Assembly (NCBI GenBank): GCA_002441465.1
Contig: DJWE01000078.1
Coordinates: 11,296 to 27,687 of the forward strand
Direction of reading: 5' to 3'
Origin: Propionibacteriaceae bacterium UBA6238
Lineage (GTDB): Bacteria > Actinomycetota > Actinomycetes > Propionibacteriales > Propionibacteriaceae
Length of the DNA stretch: 16,392 nucleotides
The position numbers and the translations under genes were made by a program. Numbering within the stretch: the first letter of the stretch is position 1; each line of letters opens with the position of its first letter. This document shows, in pieces, positions 6,911 through 12,170 of the stretch. The notes under the pieces were generated by a model that did not search any database, was not told the DNA's origin, and was given only the letters and a program-made list of their open reading frames with translations.

Positions 6911-7726
6911 GTGCGCTACGAACGTGACGTCTTGAGCCCGGGTTGGCAGCGTGCAGGCAAGCCGGTCACCGTCGAGACCCCGGTGAGCGTCGGGATGGTC
7001 GTGGAGGATCCCACCTCCGGCTTCTGCGGTGCCGTGGTGCGCTGGGAGAACGGCCTGGTGGTGCTGGAGGATCGCGCCGGTGCTCGGCGCAGCTTCCCGT
7101 TCGGGCCGGGATTCTGGCTGGACGGCAAGCCGGTCAGCCTGGTGCCGCCGCCGCGCACGCGTCCGTCCGCGCCGACGCACACGGCGTCCGGTTCGCGGGT
7201 GGGGGACGTGGGCCCGGCGAAGGTGGCCGCCGCGTCCCGGATCTACGTCGAGGGACGCCACGACGCCGAACTGGTCGAGAAGATCTGGGGCGACGACCTG
7301 CGCCACGAGGGCGTCGTGGTCGAGTTCCTGGGCGGTATCGACGACCTCCCTGCGATCGTCGCTGAGTTCGCGCCCGATCCGCAGCGTCGGCTGGGCGTGC
7401 TGGTCGACCATCTGGTCGCCGGAACCAAGGAGACCCGGATCGTGGCGCAGGTGAGCTCGGCCGACGTCTTGATCACCGGGCACCCGTTCATCGACATCTG
7501 GCAGGCGGTGCGGCCTGGCCGGGTGGGGCTGGACGCCTGGCCGTCCGTGCCCCGCGAGATGGAGTGGAAGCACGGCATCAGCAGGGCGCTCGGCCGGCCT
7601 TATGCGAGCCAGGCCGACATCGCCGCGACCTGGCAGTGGATCCTGGGCCGGGTGCGCGATTGGCGCGACCTCGACCCTGCGCTGCCTCGCGAGGTGGAAC
7701 GCCTGATCGACTTCGTCACTGCTTGA
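6911..7726 (+). CDS. DUF3097 family protein
   Basis: This 271-residue soluble protein starts at GTG 6911, directly behind a -10-like box. The sequence matches the actinobacterial DUF3097 family as I recall it: MRYERDVLSP at the start, then a small beta-rich N-terminal part to about residue 80, a Pro/Ser/Thr linker (80-100), and a conserved C-terminal domain. That domain contains YVEGRHDAELVEKIWG (112-127) and LGVLVDHLVAGTKETR (161-176). The pattern VEGxxD followed by a hydrophobic strand and a D near a GTKE loop resembles Toprim folds, but the second acidic residue of the Toprim DxD pair is absent (D166-H167). No function is established. The gene often lies near hemW and hrcA in actinobacteria, as here. 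No signal peptide or membrane segment is visible. Confidence 0.85.
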   Translation: MRYERDVLSPGWQRAGKPVTVETPVSVGMVVEDPTSGFCGAVVRWENGLVVLEDRAGARRSFPFGPGFWLDGKPVSLVPPPRTRPSAPTHTASGSRVGDVGPAKVAAASRIYVEGRHDAELVEKIWGDDLRHEGVVVEFLGGIDDLPAIVAEFAPDPQRRLGVLVDHLVAGTKETRIVAQVSSADVLITGHPFIDIWQAVRPGRVGLDAWPSVPREMEWKHGISRALGRPYASQADIAATWQWILGRVRDWRDLDPALPREVERLIDFVTA

Positions 7727-7738
7727 CCCGGCGTCCCT

Positions 7739-7802
7739 GCCGAGCTGGCTGGGTCTCGGCGCACTGGGTGGCGCCACCGCGATGTCGCGAACCGATGGGT
7801 TC
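7739..7802. terminator. Cluster of four short inverted repeats between convergent genes
   Basis: The gap between the DUF3097 gene and the minus-strand gene holds four adjacent inverted repeats. They are GCCGAG/CTCGGC (7739-7760), the perfect palindrome GGTGGCGCCACC (7767-7778), CGCGA-TG-TCGCG (7778-7789) and GAACC-GATG-GGTTC (7789-7802). The last overlaps the stop codon of the minus-strand gene. A bidirectional terminator is the simplest reading. Confidence 0.55.
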
Positions 7803-8328
7803 AGGCGGCGATCAGGGTGGACAAGACAGCAGTGTCCGCGTTCGTCATCGGATCGACCTGGTCGCTGGAGGCGAGCCGAGTGATGGTGCCGTCGCTGTCC
7901 GCCTCGATCCAGGCTGCGCGGTGGGCAAGACCGAGGTGCGGCAGTCCGGGCAGGAACAGACAGCCGGACGCCGTGGGGTGTACCGGCTGGCTGGCCACCG
8001 TGCTCGACGGCGGGTGCAGCACGGCCAGCCCTGCCGGCGGGCTGGCGAAGTGGCCGGGCGTGACCGCCGCGTTACCGAGCAGCGGGCCTTCGGCGAGGAC
8101 CAGCCCGATCGTGTCCAGCGGTGCCACCTCCGGCACGTCCTCGACCACCCGGAACACGGTGCTGCCGCTGGGCAGCATTCCCGGTGCGGCGGCCACCCGA
8201 ACGGCGAGCAGCAGGAACTGCGTCCATTCCGACGTGTCGCGCGGCCAGCGTCCGACCAGCAGGAAGCCGCCGAGCCGACCCTCGGCCTGCAGGGGAGTGA
8301 CCTCGATCGGACGATCCCAGTAGCCCAT
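7801..8328 (-). CDS. Unrecognised conserved-looking protein, 175 residues
   Basis: The minus-strand frame is open far upstream, but the likely start is ATG at 8328-8326, giving MGYWDRPIEVTPLQ. It is preceded by a weak GGGG-containing site. The stop is TGA at 7803-7801. The protein is soluble, with no signal peptide or long membrane segment. It has a hydrophobic, beta-rich middle (GFLLVGRWPRDTSEW, then FLLLAVRVAAAPGMLPSG), a VVEDVPEVAPLDTIGLVLAEG stretch, and proline-rich connections. I do not recognise a family and assign no function. It converges with the DUF3097 gene and diverges from the inositol-phosphatase gene. The real frame was chosen because its composition is protein-like (few Arg/Ser runs) compared with the plus-strand frames over the same bases. 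Confidence 0.65.
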   Translation of the reverse strand: MGYWDRPIEVTPLQAEGRLGGFLLVGRWPRDTSEWTQFLLLAVRVAAAPGMLPSGSTVFRVVEDVPEVAPLDTIGLVLAEGPLLGNAAVTPGHFASPPAGLAVLHPPSSTVASQPVHPTASGCLFLPGLPHLGLAHRAAWIEADSDGTITRLASSDQVDPMTNADTAVLSTLIAA

Positions 8329-8522
8329 CTCAACCCCGCTCTCGCTCGGCTCGGCCAGCGGTGGCGCCGGAGTCGGGGCACGCCCGAGGCGCAACCGCTG
8401 CTCACCAGCGTGCCGTCGGTGCGTCACGTGCGGATTACGACGGAGTTCGAAGTTGATTCCAGCTTGTCCGTCGGTGGAGGACTGCAGAACGGACGACGCG
8501 CGGTCTGGACGCGTCGGACGGA

Positions 8523-8528
8523 TAGCCT
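8523..8528 (+). promoter_or_regulatory. Candidate -10 box for the inositol-phosphatase-family gene
   Basis: TAGCCT, in the context GATAGCCTGA, fits TANNNT and lies about 40 bases before GTG 8569. No good -35 is seen. The 240-base divergent gap 8329-8568 otherwise holds no gene I can support. Confidence 0.35.
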
Positions 8529-8568
8529 GATCACCACGCCCGATCCCCGTCTTCCCAGGAGTTCCGCA

Positions 8569-9339
8569 GTGCAAACCGAACAGGTGTCGGAGCTCCTCGC
8601 CGACGTGGCCGACCGGCTGATTCTGCCCCGGTTCGGCGCCCTCGGCTCGGGCGATATCGAGGAGAAGAAGCCCGGCGATCTGGTCACGGTGGCCGACCGG
8701 GACGCGGAGGTCGAGATCGCCCGTGTTCTCCGCGCGGCGGAGCCCGGCGTCCTTGTGGTGGGCGAGGAGGGTGTGTTCACCGATCCGGCCAGCCTGGATG
8801 CGCTGCCGACGGCCGAGCACGCGTGGGTGATCGATCCGGTGGACGGAACCCGCAACTTCGCGCGCGGACGGGCTGATTTCGCGGTCATGCTTGCCGAGGT
8901 GCGATCCGCGCAGACCGTGCGCGGCTGGATCTGGCAACCGGTCTACTCCCGCCTCTATGTCGCCGAACGCGGTGCCGGCGTCACCTGCAACGGCGAGCGG
9001 CTCAGCCCTCCCGGTCCCGGTCTGCGCGAGATGCCGCTCGGAGCGAGCTACCTGCCCGTTCCCGGGGAGGAGCACGCCGAGGTGGAGTTGGTTCGGTCCT
9101 GGGGTTCCTGCGGGATCGACTACCCGAAGCTGATCACCGGAGAGCTCGACTTCCTGTGCTACCGCTCGATGTTCCCTTGGGATCACCTGCCCGGTGCGTT
9201 GATGGTCACCGAGCTTGGTGGACGGATCGCGACCGACGCCGGCGCGGATTATCACGCCGGGGTGATCGGACGCCGTCTGGTGTCGGCCACCGATCCGCAC
9301 CTGTGGCAGGTCGCCCGCGACGCACTTTTCGGCGACTGA
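8569..9339 (+). CDS. Inositol monophosphatase family phosphatase
   Basis: GTG 8569 lies 8 bases after AGGAG (8556-8560); the open frame upstream is not protein-like. The 256-residue product has the family's metal-binding motifs in order. These are DLVTVADRDAE with D43/D45, GEEG with E67, DPVDGTRNF with D89 and D92 (residues 89-97), and PWDHLPGALMVTELGG with D205. This fold hydrolyses phosphate monoesters using Mg2+. Members include inositol-1-phosphatase (SuhB), histidinol-phosphatase (HisN) and 3'-phosphoadenosine phosphatases (CysQ). The substrate cannot be fixed from sequence alone and no pathway genes are adjacent. It is transcribed divergently from the unrecognised gene. Confidence 0.9.
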   Translation: MQTEQVSELLADVADRLILPRFGALGSGDIEEKKPGDLVTVADRDAEVEIARVLRAAEPGVLVVGEEGVFTDPASLDALPTAEHAWVIDPVDGTRNFARGRADFAVMLAEVRSAQTVRGWIWQPVYSRLYVAERGAGVTCNGERLSPPGPGLREMPLGASYLPVPGEEHAEVELVRSWGSCGIDYPKLITGELDFLCYRSMFPWDHLPGALMVTELGGRIATDAGADYHAGVIGRRLVSATDPHLWQVARDALFGD

Positions 9340-9416
9340 GTCCGCCGCATCCGCACGACGACCGGGGCCTGGCTGGGGTCGCGTCGTACGGTGACGCCCG
9401 AGTGACGGCACTCCTC

Positions 9417-9446
9417 TTGCAGGTGACGTCATGATGATGTCACACT
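9417..9446 (+). promoter_or_regulatory. Probable leaderless promoter of the RHH/DUF4097 unit
   Basis: TTGCAG (9417-9422) is a fair -35. CACACT (9441-9446), 18 bases further on, is a weak -10 (A at position 2 and T at position 6). The ATG at 9453 starts 6 bases after it, so the message would be leaderless. No Shine-Dalgarno sequence is present upstream of the ATG. Confidence 0.4.
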
Positions 9447-9453
9447 GATGTCA
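9424..9453 (+). promoter_or_regulatory. Operator array: three TGA(C/T)GTCA sites at 11-bp spacing
   Basis: TGACGTCA at 9424-9431 (a perfect palindrome) and TGATGTCA at 9435-9442 and 9446-9453 (near-palindromes) start exactly 11 bp apart. The last one ends in the A of the start codon of the RHH gene. Two TGACG half-sites further upstream, at 9392 and 9403, are also 11 bp apart. Sites spaced by one helical turn over a promoter are typical of RHH repressors, so autoregulation by the adjacent gene product is the natural inference. Confidence 0.7.
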
Positions 9454-9935
9454 TGGAACTCGAGCCCTACCTGAGCGCCGTCTCCGCCGATCTGGACCGG
9501 GCGACCTCGCTGGCCGACGACGCGACGAAGCAGACCGTCGGCCGGCTCGCCAGCAGCCTCGAACCGGCCCTGCGGCTGGCCATGACCCAGCTCCTCTCCG
9601 ATGCTGCCGCGCACCTCAGCCGGGACCTTGGCGACGCGGTCGTGACCGTCCGGATCGAGGGCAGGGATCCGGTCCTTCAGGTGCAGCACCACGAAGCGGC
9701 CGCGCTCGAACCGACCGTGGTACTGCCCGTCCTCGAGCCCGAAGACGACGACGGCACCGCGCGCGTGACGGTGCGGTTGCCCGAGAACCTCAAGCGCCGG
9801 GCCGAGGACCTCGCCCAGCGCGCCGACCAGTCGCTGAACAGCTGGATCGTCCAGGCGATCCGGAGAGCCGGCCAGGTCTCCACCCCGTCCGCCTCCACGC
9901 ACAGGTCGTCTCGCCGGATCACCGGCTGGGCCTGA
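9453..9935 (+). CDS. Ribbon-helix-helix (HicB/CopG-like) transcriptional regulator
   Basis: This 160-residue protein starts at ATG 9453. The C-terminal half contains an RHH DNA-binding domain at about 103-139: a strand ARVTVRLP, then helix ENLKRRAEDLAQRA, then helix SLNSWIVQAIRRA. The N-terminal 92 residues are a separate region, helical (PYLSAVSADLDRATSLADDA onward) and ending in a strand pair (AVVTVRIEG...PVLQV). A linker of acidic residues (EPEDDD, 95-100) joins them. The tail is basic (HRSSRR). Databases tend to call such proteins HicB-family antitoxins, but no HicA-like toxin gene is adjacent. The next gene, 14 bases on, encodes a DUF4097 protein. It probably binds the phased operator sites at its own start. 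Confidence 0.8.
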   Translation: MELEPYLSAVSADLDRATSLADDATKQTVGRLASSLEPALRLAMTQLLSDAAAHLSRDLGDAVVTVRIEGRDPVLQVQHHEAAALEPTVVLPVLEPEDDDGTARVTVRLPENLKRRAEDLAQRADQSLNSWIVQAIRRAGQVSTPSASTHRSSRRITGWA

Positions 9936-9949
9936 AAGGAGAGTCACCG

Positions 9950-10837
9950 ATGAACGCCACCACAACCCGCCACGCCTGGACCTTCGCCACCGACGAGGTT
10001 CCGCGCCTGCGCCTGCAGGCTCATCGCGCTGACGTCCGTGTCGTGCACGACGCCGGCCCGGGGGAGACGCGGGTGGAGCTGACCAGCCGGCTGCCGGTCG
10101 AGATCGACCCGGTGCAGGCACGGGCGAACGGACGCGAGATCAGCATCCAGGTGCCGCCGCTGGTTCCTCCGGACACCGAGGGCTTCGGCCTCGCCGTCCA
10201 GCTCGGCCGCTTCATGGCGTCGGTGGGGAACACCGCCAAGCTGTGGTTGGAGGTGCACCTCCCGCCCGGCGCCGACCTCGACCTCCACCTCGACGGCGGC
10301 GACATCGAGATCGACGGCCCCTCGGGCGAGGTGGCCGCACGAACCGGCGGTGGTGACGTTCACGTCGAGCACCTGGAGTCCGGCTCGGTCAACACCGGCG
10401 GCGGCGACATCGAGGTCGAGTACATCGGGCATGGCACGATCGTCACCGGTGGCGGTGACATCCGGATCGCACGGATTGGTGCGGGCAGGGTGCGAACGGG
10501 GGGCGGGGACGTGTCGATCGGGCGCGCGGACGGCGACCTGGACGCGTCCGCCGGCGCCGGCGACGTCACCATCGGCCGCTGCGTCGCCACGACCGAGGTT
10601 TCCACCAGCGCCGGCGATGTGACGGCCGAGGTGGCCTCGGGAAGCATCACCGTGAAGACCGGGACGGGGGACGTCGCGATCACCGTGCCCGACGGCGTCC
10701 CGGTCTGGCAGGACCTCTCCACGGCCCTCGGCGAAGCGCGCTGCGATCTCGGCGCGCGCGGCGAACCCGCCGAGGGCGAGGCGTTCATCACCGTCGTCGC
10801 CCGGACCGGGACCGGCGACATCACCGTGACCAGCTGA
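9950..10837 (+). CDS. DUF4097-family beta-solenoid protein
   Basis: ATG 9950 follows AAAGGAGAG (9935-9943) directly after the RHH stop, so the two genes form one unit. The 295-residue protein has an N-terminal beta region (about 1-105) and then a regular repeat. A (G/A/T)GD(V/I) turn recurs with its aspartate at residues 118, 136, 153, 170, 187, 205, 223, 241 and again at 290. The 17-18-residue period and the repeated TGGGDxxx pattern indicate a right-handed beta-solenoid of the DUF4097 type. No signal peptide or membrane segment is seen, so it is predicted cytosolic. The function of the family is not established. It might be a scaffold, a sensor or a partner of the RHH protein. Confidence 0.85.
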   Translation: MNATTTRHAWTFATDEVPRLRLQAHRADVRVVHDAGPGETRVELTSRLPVEIDPVQARANGREISIQVPPLVPPDTEGFGLAVQLGRFMASVGNTAKLWLEVHLPPGADLDLHLDGGDIEIDGPSGEVAARTGGGDVHVEHLESGSVNTGGGDIEVEYIGHGTIVTGGGDIRIARIGAGRVRTGGGDVSIGRADGDLDASAGAGDVTIGRCVATTEVSTSAGDVTAEVASGSITVKTGTGDVAITVPDGVPVWQDLSTALGEARCDLGARGEPAEGEAFITVVARTGTGDITVTS

Positions 10838-10916
10838 CGAACCCGTCCGGCCGGCTGTACGCGGGCGGGCCGACGGTGGCAGAGTGAAGGCCGAGCAACG
10901 CCGGAAGGGAGCCGAA

Positions 10917-11096
10917 ATGGCCGAGAGTGACAGCAACGAGGACCTGAAGGCGAAGATGCGCGAGGCACTGGAGCGCAAGCAGCATGGCGTCGAAGGCGTC
11001 GGCGATTCGGGCCACCACAAGCAGAAGGGCCCGGCCGAGCGCGGACGCAAGGGTGGTGGCGGTATGTTCCGCCGCAAGGCCGGCGGCGGAGGCTAG
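10917..11096 (+). CDS. DUF5302 small protein
   Basis: The best start is ATG 10917, five bases after GGAAGGGAG; an in-frame GTG at 10884 lacks a site. The 59-residue product begins with an acidic segment (MAESDSNEDL). It then has the family's conserved helix LKAKMREALERKQHG (residues 10-24) and ends in a basic, glycine-rich tail with FRRKAGGGG. This matches the short actinobacterial DUF5302 family from memory. No function is known. The charge split, acidic head and basic Gly/Arg/Lys tail, suggests a nucleic-acid or protein-binding accessory, but that is inference only. It converges with the hydrolase gene, with a 5-base gap. Confidence 0.75.
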   Translation: MAESDSNEDLKAKMREALERKQHGVEGVGDSGHHKQKGPAERGRKGGGGMFRRKAGGGG

Positions 11097-11097
11097 T

Positions 11098-11113
11098 CGG
11101 CTCAGGCGAGCCG
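11098..11113. terminator. Short hairpin at a convergent gene junction
   Basis: CGGCTC (11098-11103), loop AGGC and GAGCCG (11108-11113) form a perfect 6-bp stem overlapping the stop of the minus-strand hydrolase. It may serve both directions. No T-run is seen. Confidence 0.35.
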
Positions 11114-11941
11114 CAGCTGGGTTCTGGGTACCTTGCCCTCTGCGGCGAGCTGTGCGTACAGCAGCGGCAGTGCGCCTCGGACCGTCGCCTCGTCGAAGGG
11201 CCACTCGCCGGCCTCGTACGCGTCCTCGAGTCTGACGCCCTGAGCGACCAGGAACTCGGCCTGCCCGTACAACCCGGAGATCTCCGCGCGCTGGGTGAAC
11301 CCGGCCAGCCGGTCCATCGGGGCTCCGTGCCCAGGGACCAGCACGGTCTCCTCCGCGACCAGGCCCAGGATGCCGTCGACGGCACTCGGCCACTCGCGCA
11401 GGTGGCAGTCCTCGCCGAAATCGGGCGGTCCGACGCTCTCCAGCAGGTCACCGGTGAAGATCAGTGAGGCGTCCGGTACGACCACGACCACGTCGCCGTC
11501 GGTGTGGCCGCGGCCGAAATGGATGGCCTCCACGCGGCGTCCGCCGACGTCGATCACCTTCGCCAGCGCGAAGGTGTCGGTCGGTGCCATGAGCGCGTCG
11601 ACCGCCACGCCCAGTTCGTCAGCGGCCCGGCTGCACTCGGGACGCCCCAGCCACGACGGCACCGTCTCGTGGGCGTAGCTCGGCACGTCGGTGAAGGCTG
11701 CGAGGCCGAAGAGGTGGTCGTGGTGCCAGTGGGTGACCAGGACGCCGACCACCGGTGCCCCAGCGACCCGCTCCGCCTCCCGACGGATCTGCAGGCCCTG
11801 TTCTGGGGAAGACCCGGTGTCGATCACGAGGCAGCCGGACGGCCCGACGACCAGGCCGATGTTGACCCCGTCCGGTTCGGCGACCGCGACGAAGGCGCCG
11901 TCGGCGACCGGCATGAACTCGCCCACGCTGAACTGCATCAT
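11102..11941 (-). CDS. Metallo-beta-lactamase-fold hydrolase
   Basis: The minus-strand gene starts with two consecutive ATG codons (11941-11936) and has 279 residues. The zinc-binding motifs are complete: THWHHDH (H71, H73, D75, H76), H146 in GRGHTDGD, D165 in IFTGDLLE and H205 in VPGHGAP. An IDTGSS block at 40-45 matches the early family motif. No signal peptide is present, so it should act in the cytoplasm. The arrangement suits glyoxalase-II-like or broader MBL hydrolases (thioester, lactone or phosphoester substrates), but the substrate is not evident. It is transcribed toward DUF5302 and away from hrcA, with its own probable leaderless promoter. Confidence 0.9.
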   Translation of the reverse strand: MMQFSVGEFMPVADGAFVAVAEPDGVNIGLVVGPSGCLVIDTGSSPEQGLQIRREAERVAGAPVVGVLVTHWHHDHLFGLAAFTDVPSYAHETVPSWLGRPECSRAADELGVAVDALMAPTDTFALAKVIDVGGRRVEAIHFGRGHTDGDVVVVVPDASLIFTGDLLESVGPPDFGEDCHLREWPSAVDGILGLVAEETVLVPGHGAPMDRLAGFTQRAEISGLYGQAEFLVAQGVRLEDAYEAGEWPFDEATVRGALPLLYAQLAAEGKVPRTQLRLA

Positions 11942-11947
11942 GGCCGC

Positions 11948-11953
11948 AGCCTA
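11948..11953 (-). promoter_or_regulatory. -10 box of a probable leaderless promoter for the MBL hydrolase
   Basis: On the minus strand TAGGCT is followed by six bases (GCGGCC) and then the ATG at 11941. This matches the spacing expected when transcription begins at the start codon. No Shine-Dalgarno sequence precedes it. Confidence 0.6.
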
Positions 11954-12022
11954 GGGCGTGTCTGCGAATCCCGGACGCGCCGCCCGTCCTCCTCTGTGCG
12001 CGTGAGCACGCTCGCCGCAGCC

Positions 12023-12041
12023 TCCGGCGCCGTCGTCGTCT
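12023..12041 (+). repeat. 19-bp direct repeat, copy 1, in the hrcA upstream region
   Basis: TCCGGCGCCGTCGTCGTCT is identical to bases 12104-12122. The copies start 81 bp apart in a 229-base gap (11942-12170) that holds no gene I can support. Each includes the self-complementary CGGCGCCG. Confidence 0.9.
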
Positions 12042-12048
12042 GTTCCTC

Positions 12049-12068
12049 GCCCGGCGCAGGCGCCGGGC
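12049..12068. other. 8-bp hairpin between the two direct repeats
   Basis: GCCCGGCG (12049-12056), loop CAGG and CGCCGGGC (12061-12068) form a perfect stem. It lies between the divergent MBL and hrcA genes, so it is not an ordinary gene-end terminator. Its role is unknown. Confidence 0.5.
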
Positions 12069-12103
12069 TCGTCGAGACTCCTCCTTTGCCGGCCGCTGGC
12101 GCG

Positions 12104-12122
12104 TCCGGCGCCGTCGTCGTCT
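12104..12122 (+). repeat. 19-bp direct repeat, copy 2, abutting the hrcA -10 box
   Basis: The copy is identical to 12023-12041. Its last base is the first T of the TAGACT -10 box (12122-12127), so it would occupy the spacer or -35 region of the hrcA promoter. Confidence 0.9.
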
Positions 12123-12127
12123 AGACT
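12122..12127 (+). promoter_or_regulatory. -10 box of the hrcA promoter
   Basis: TAGACT fits TANNNT and overlaps the first two bases of the CIRCE element. HrcA bound there would block RNA polymerase. No good -35 is seen; the second direct repeat occupies that region. Confidence 0.55.
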
Positions 12128-12152
12128 GGCACTCCACCATCGAGAGTGCCAA
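12126..12152 (+). promoter_or_regulatory. CIRCE element (HrcA operator)
   Basis: CTGGCACTC (12126-12134), a 9-base spacer and GAGTGCCAA (12144-12152) match the CIRCE consensus TTAGCACTC-N9-GAGTGCTAA at most positions. The core GCACTC/GAGTGC is intact and the spacer is exactly 9. It lies 18 bases before the hrcA start and implies autorepression with heat-shock relief. Confidence 0.93.
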
Positions 12153-12170
12153 CGGTTAGGGAGGCTCGGC

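Noticed and set aside
7564..8568. Plus-strand frame continuous with the inositol-phosphatase-family gene
   Set aside because: The translation before 8569 is low-quality and Arg-rich and overlaps DUF3097 and the minus-strand gene. A ribosome-binding site supports GTG 8569.
9453..9935. HicAB toxin-antitoxin system
   Set aside because: Only the RHH domain is HicB-like. No small HicA-type double-stranded-RNA-binding toxin gene lies on either side.
11996..12124. Short plus-strand frame (42 codons) covering both 19-bp repeats, encoding ASGAVVV twice
   Set aside because: It has no ribosome-binding site and would end on the hrcA -10 box. The in-phase repeat is explained by the 81-bp repeat distance being a multiple of three.
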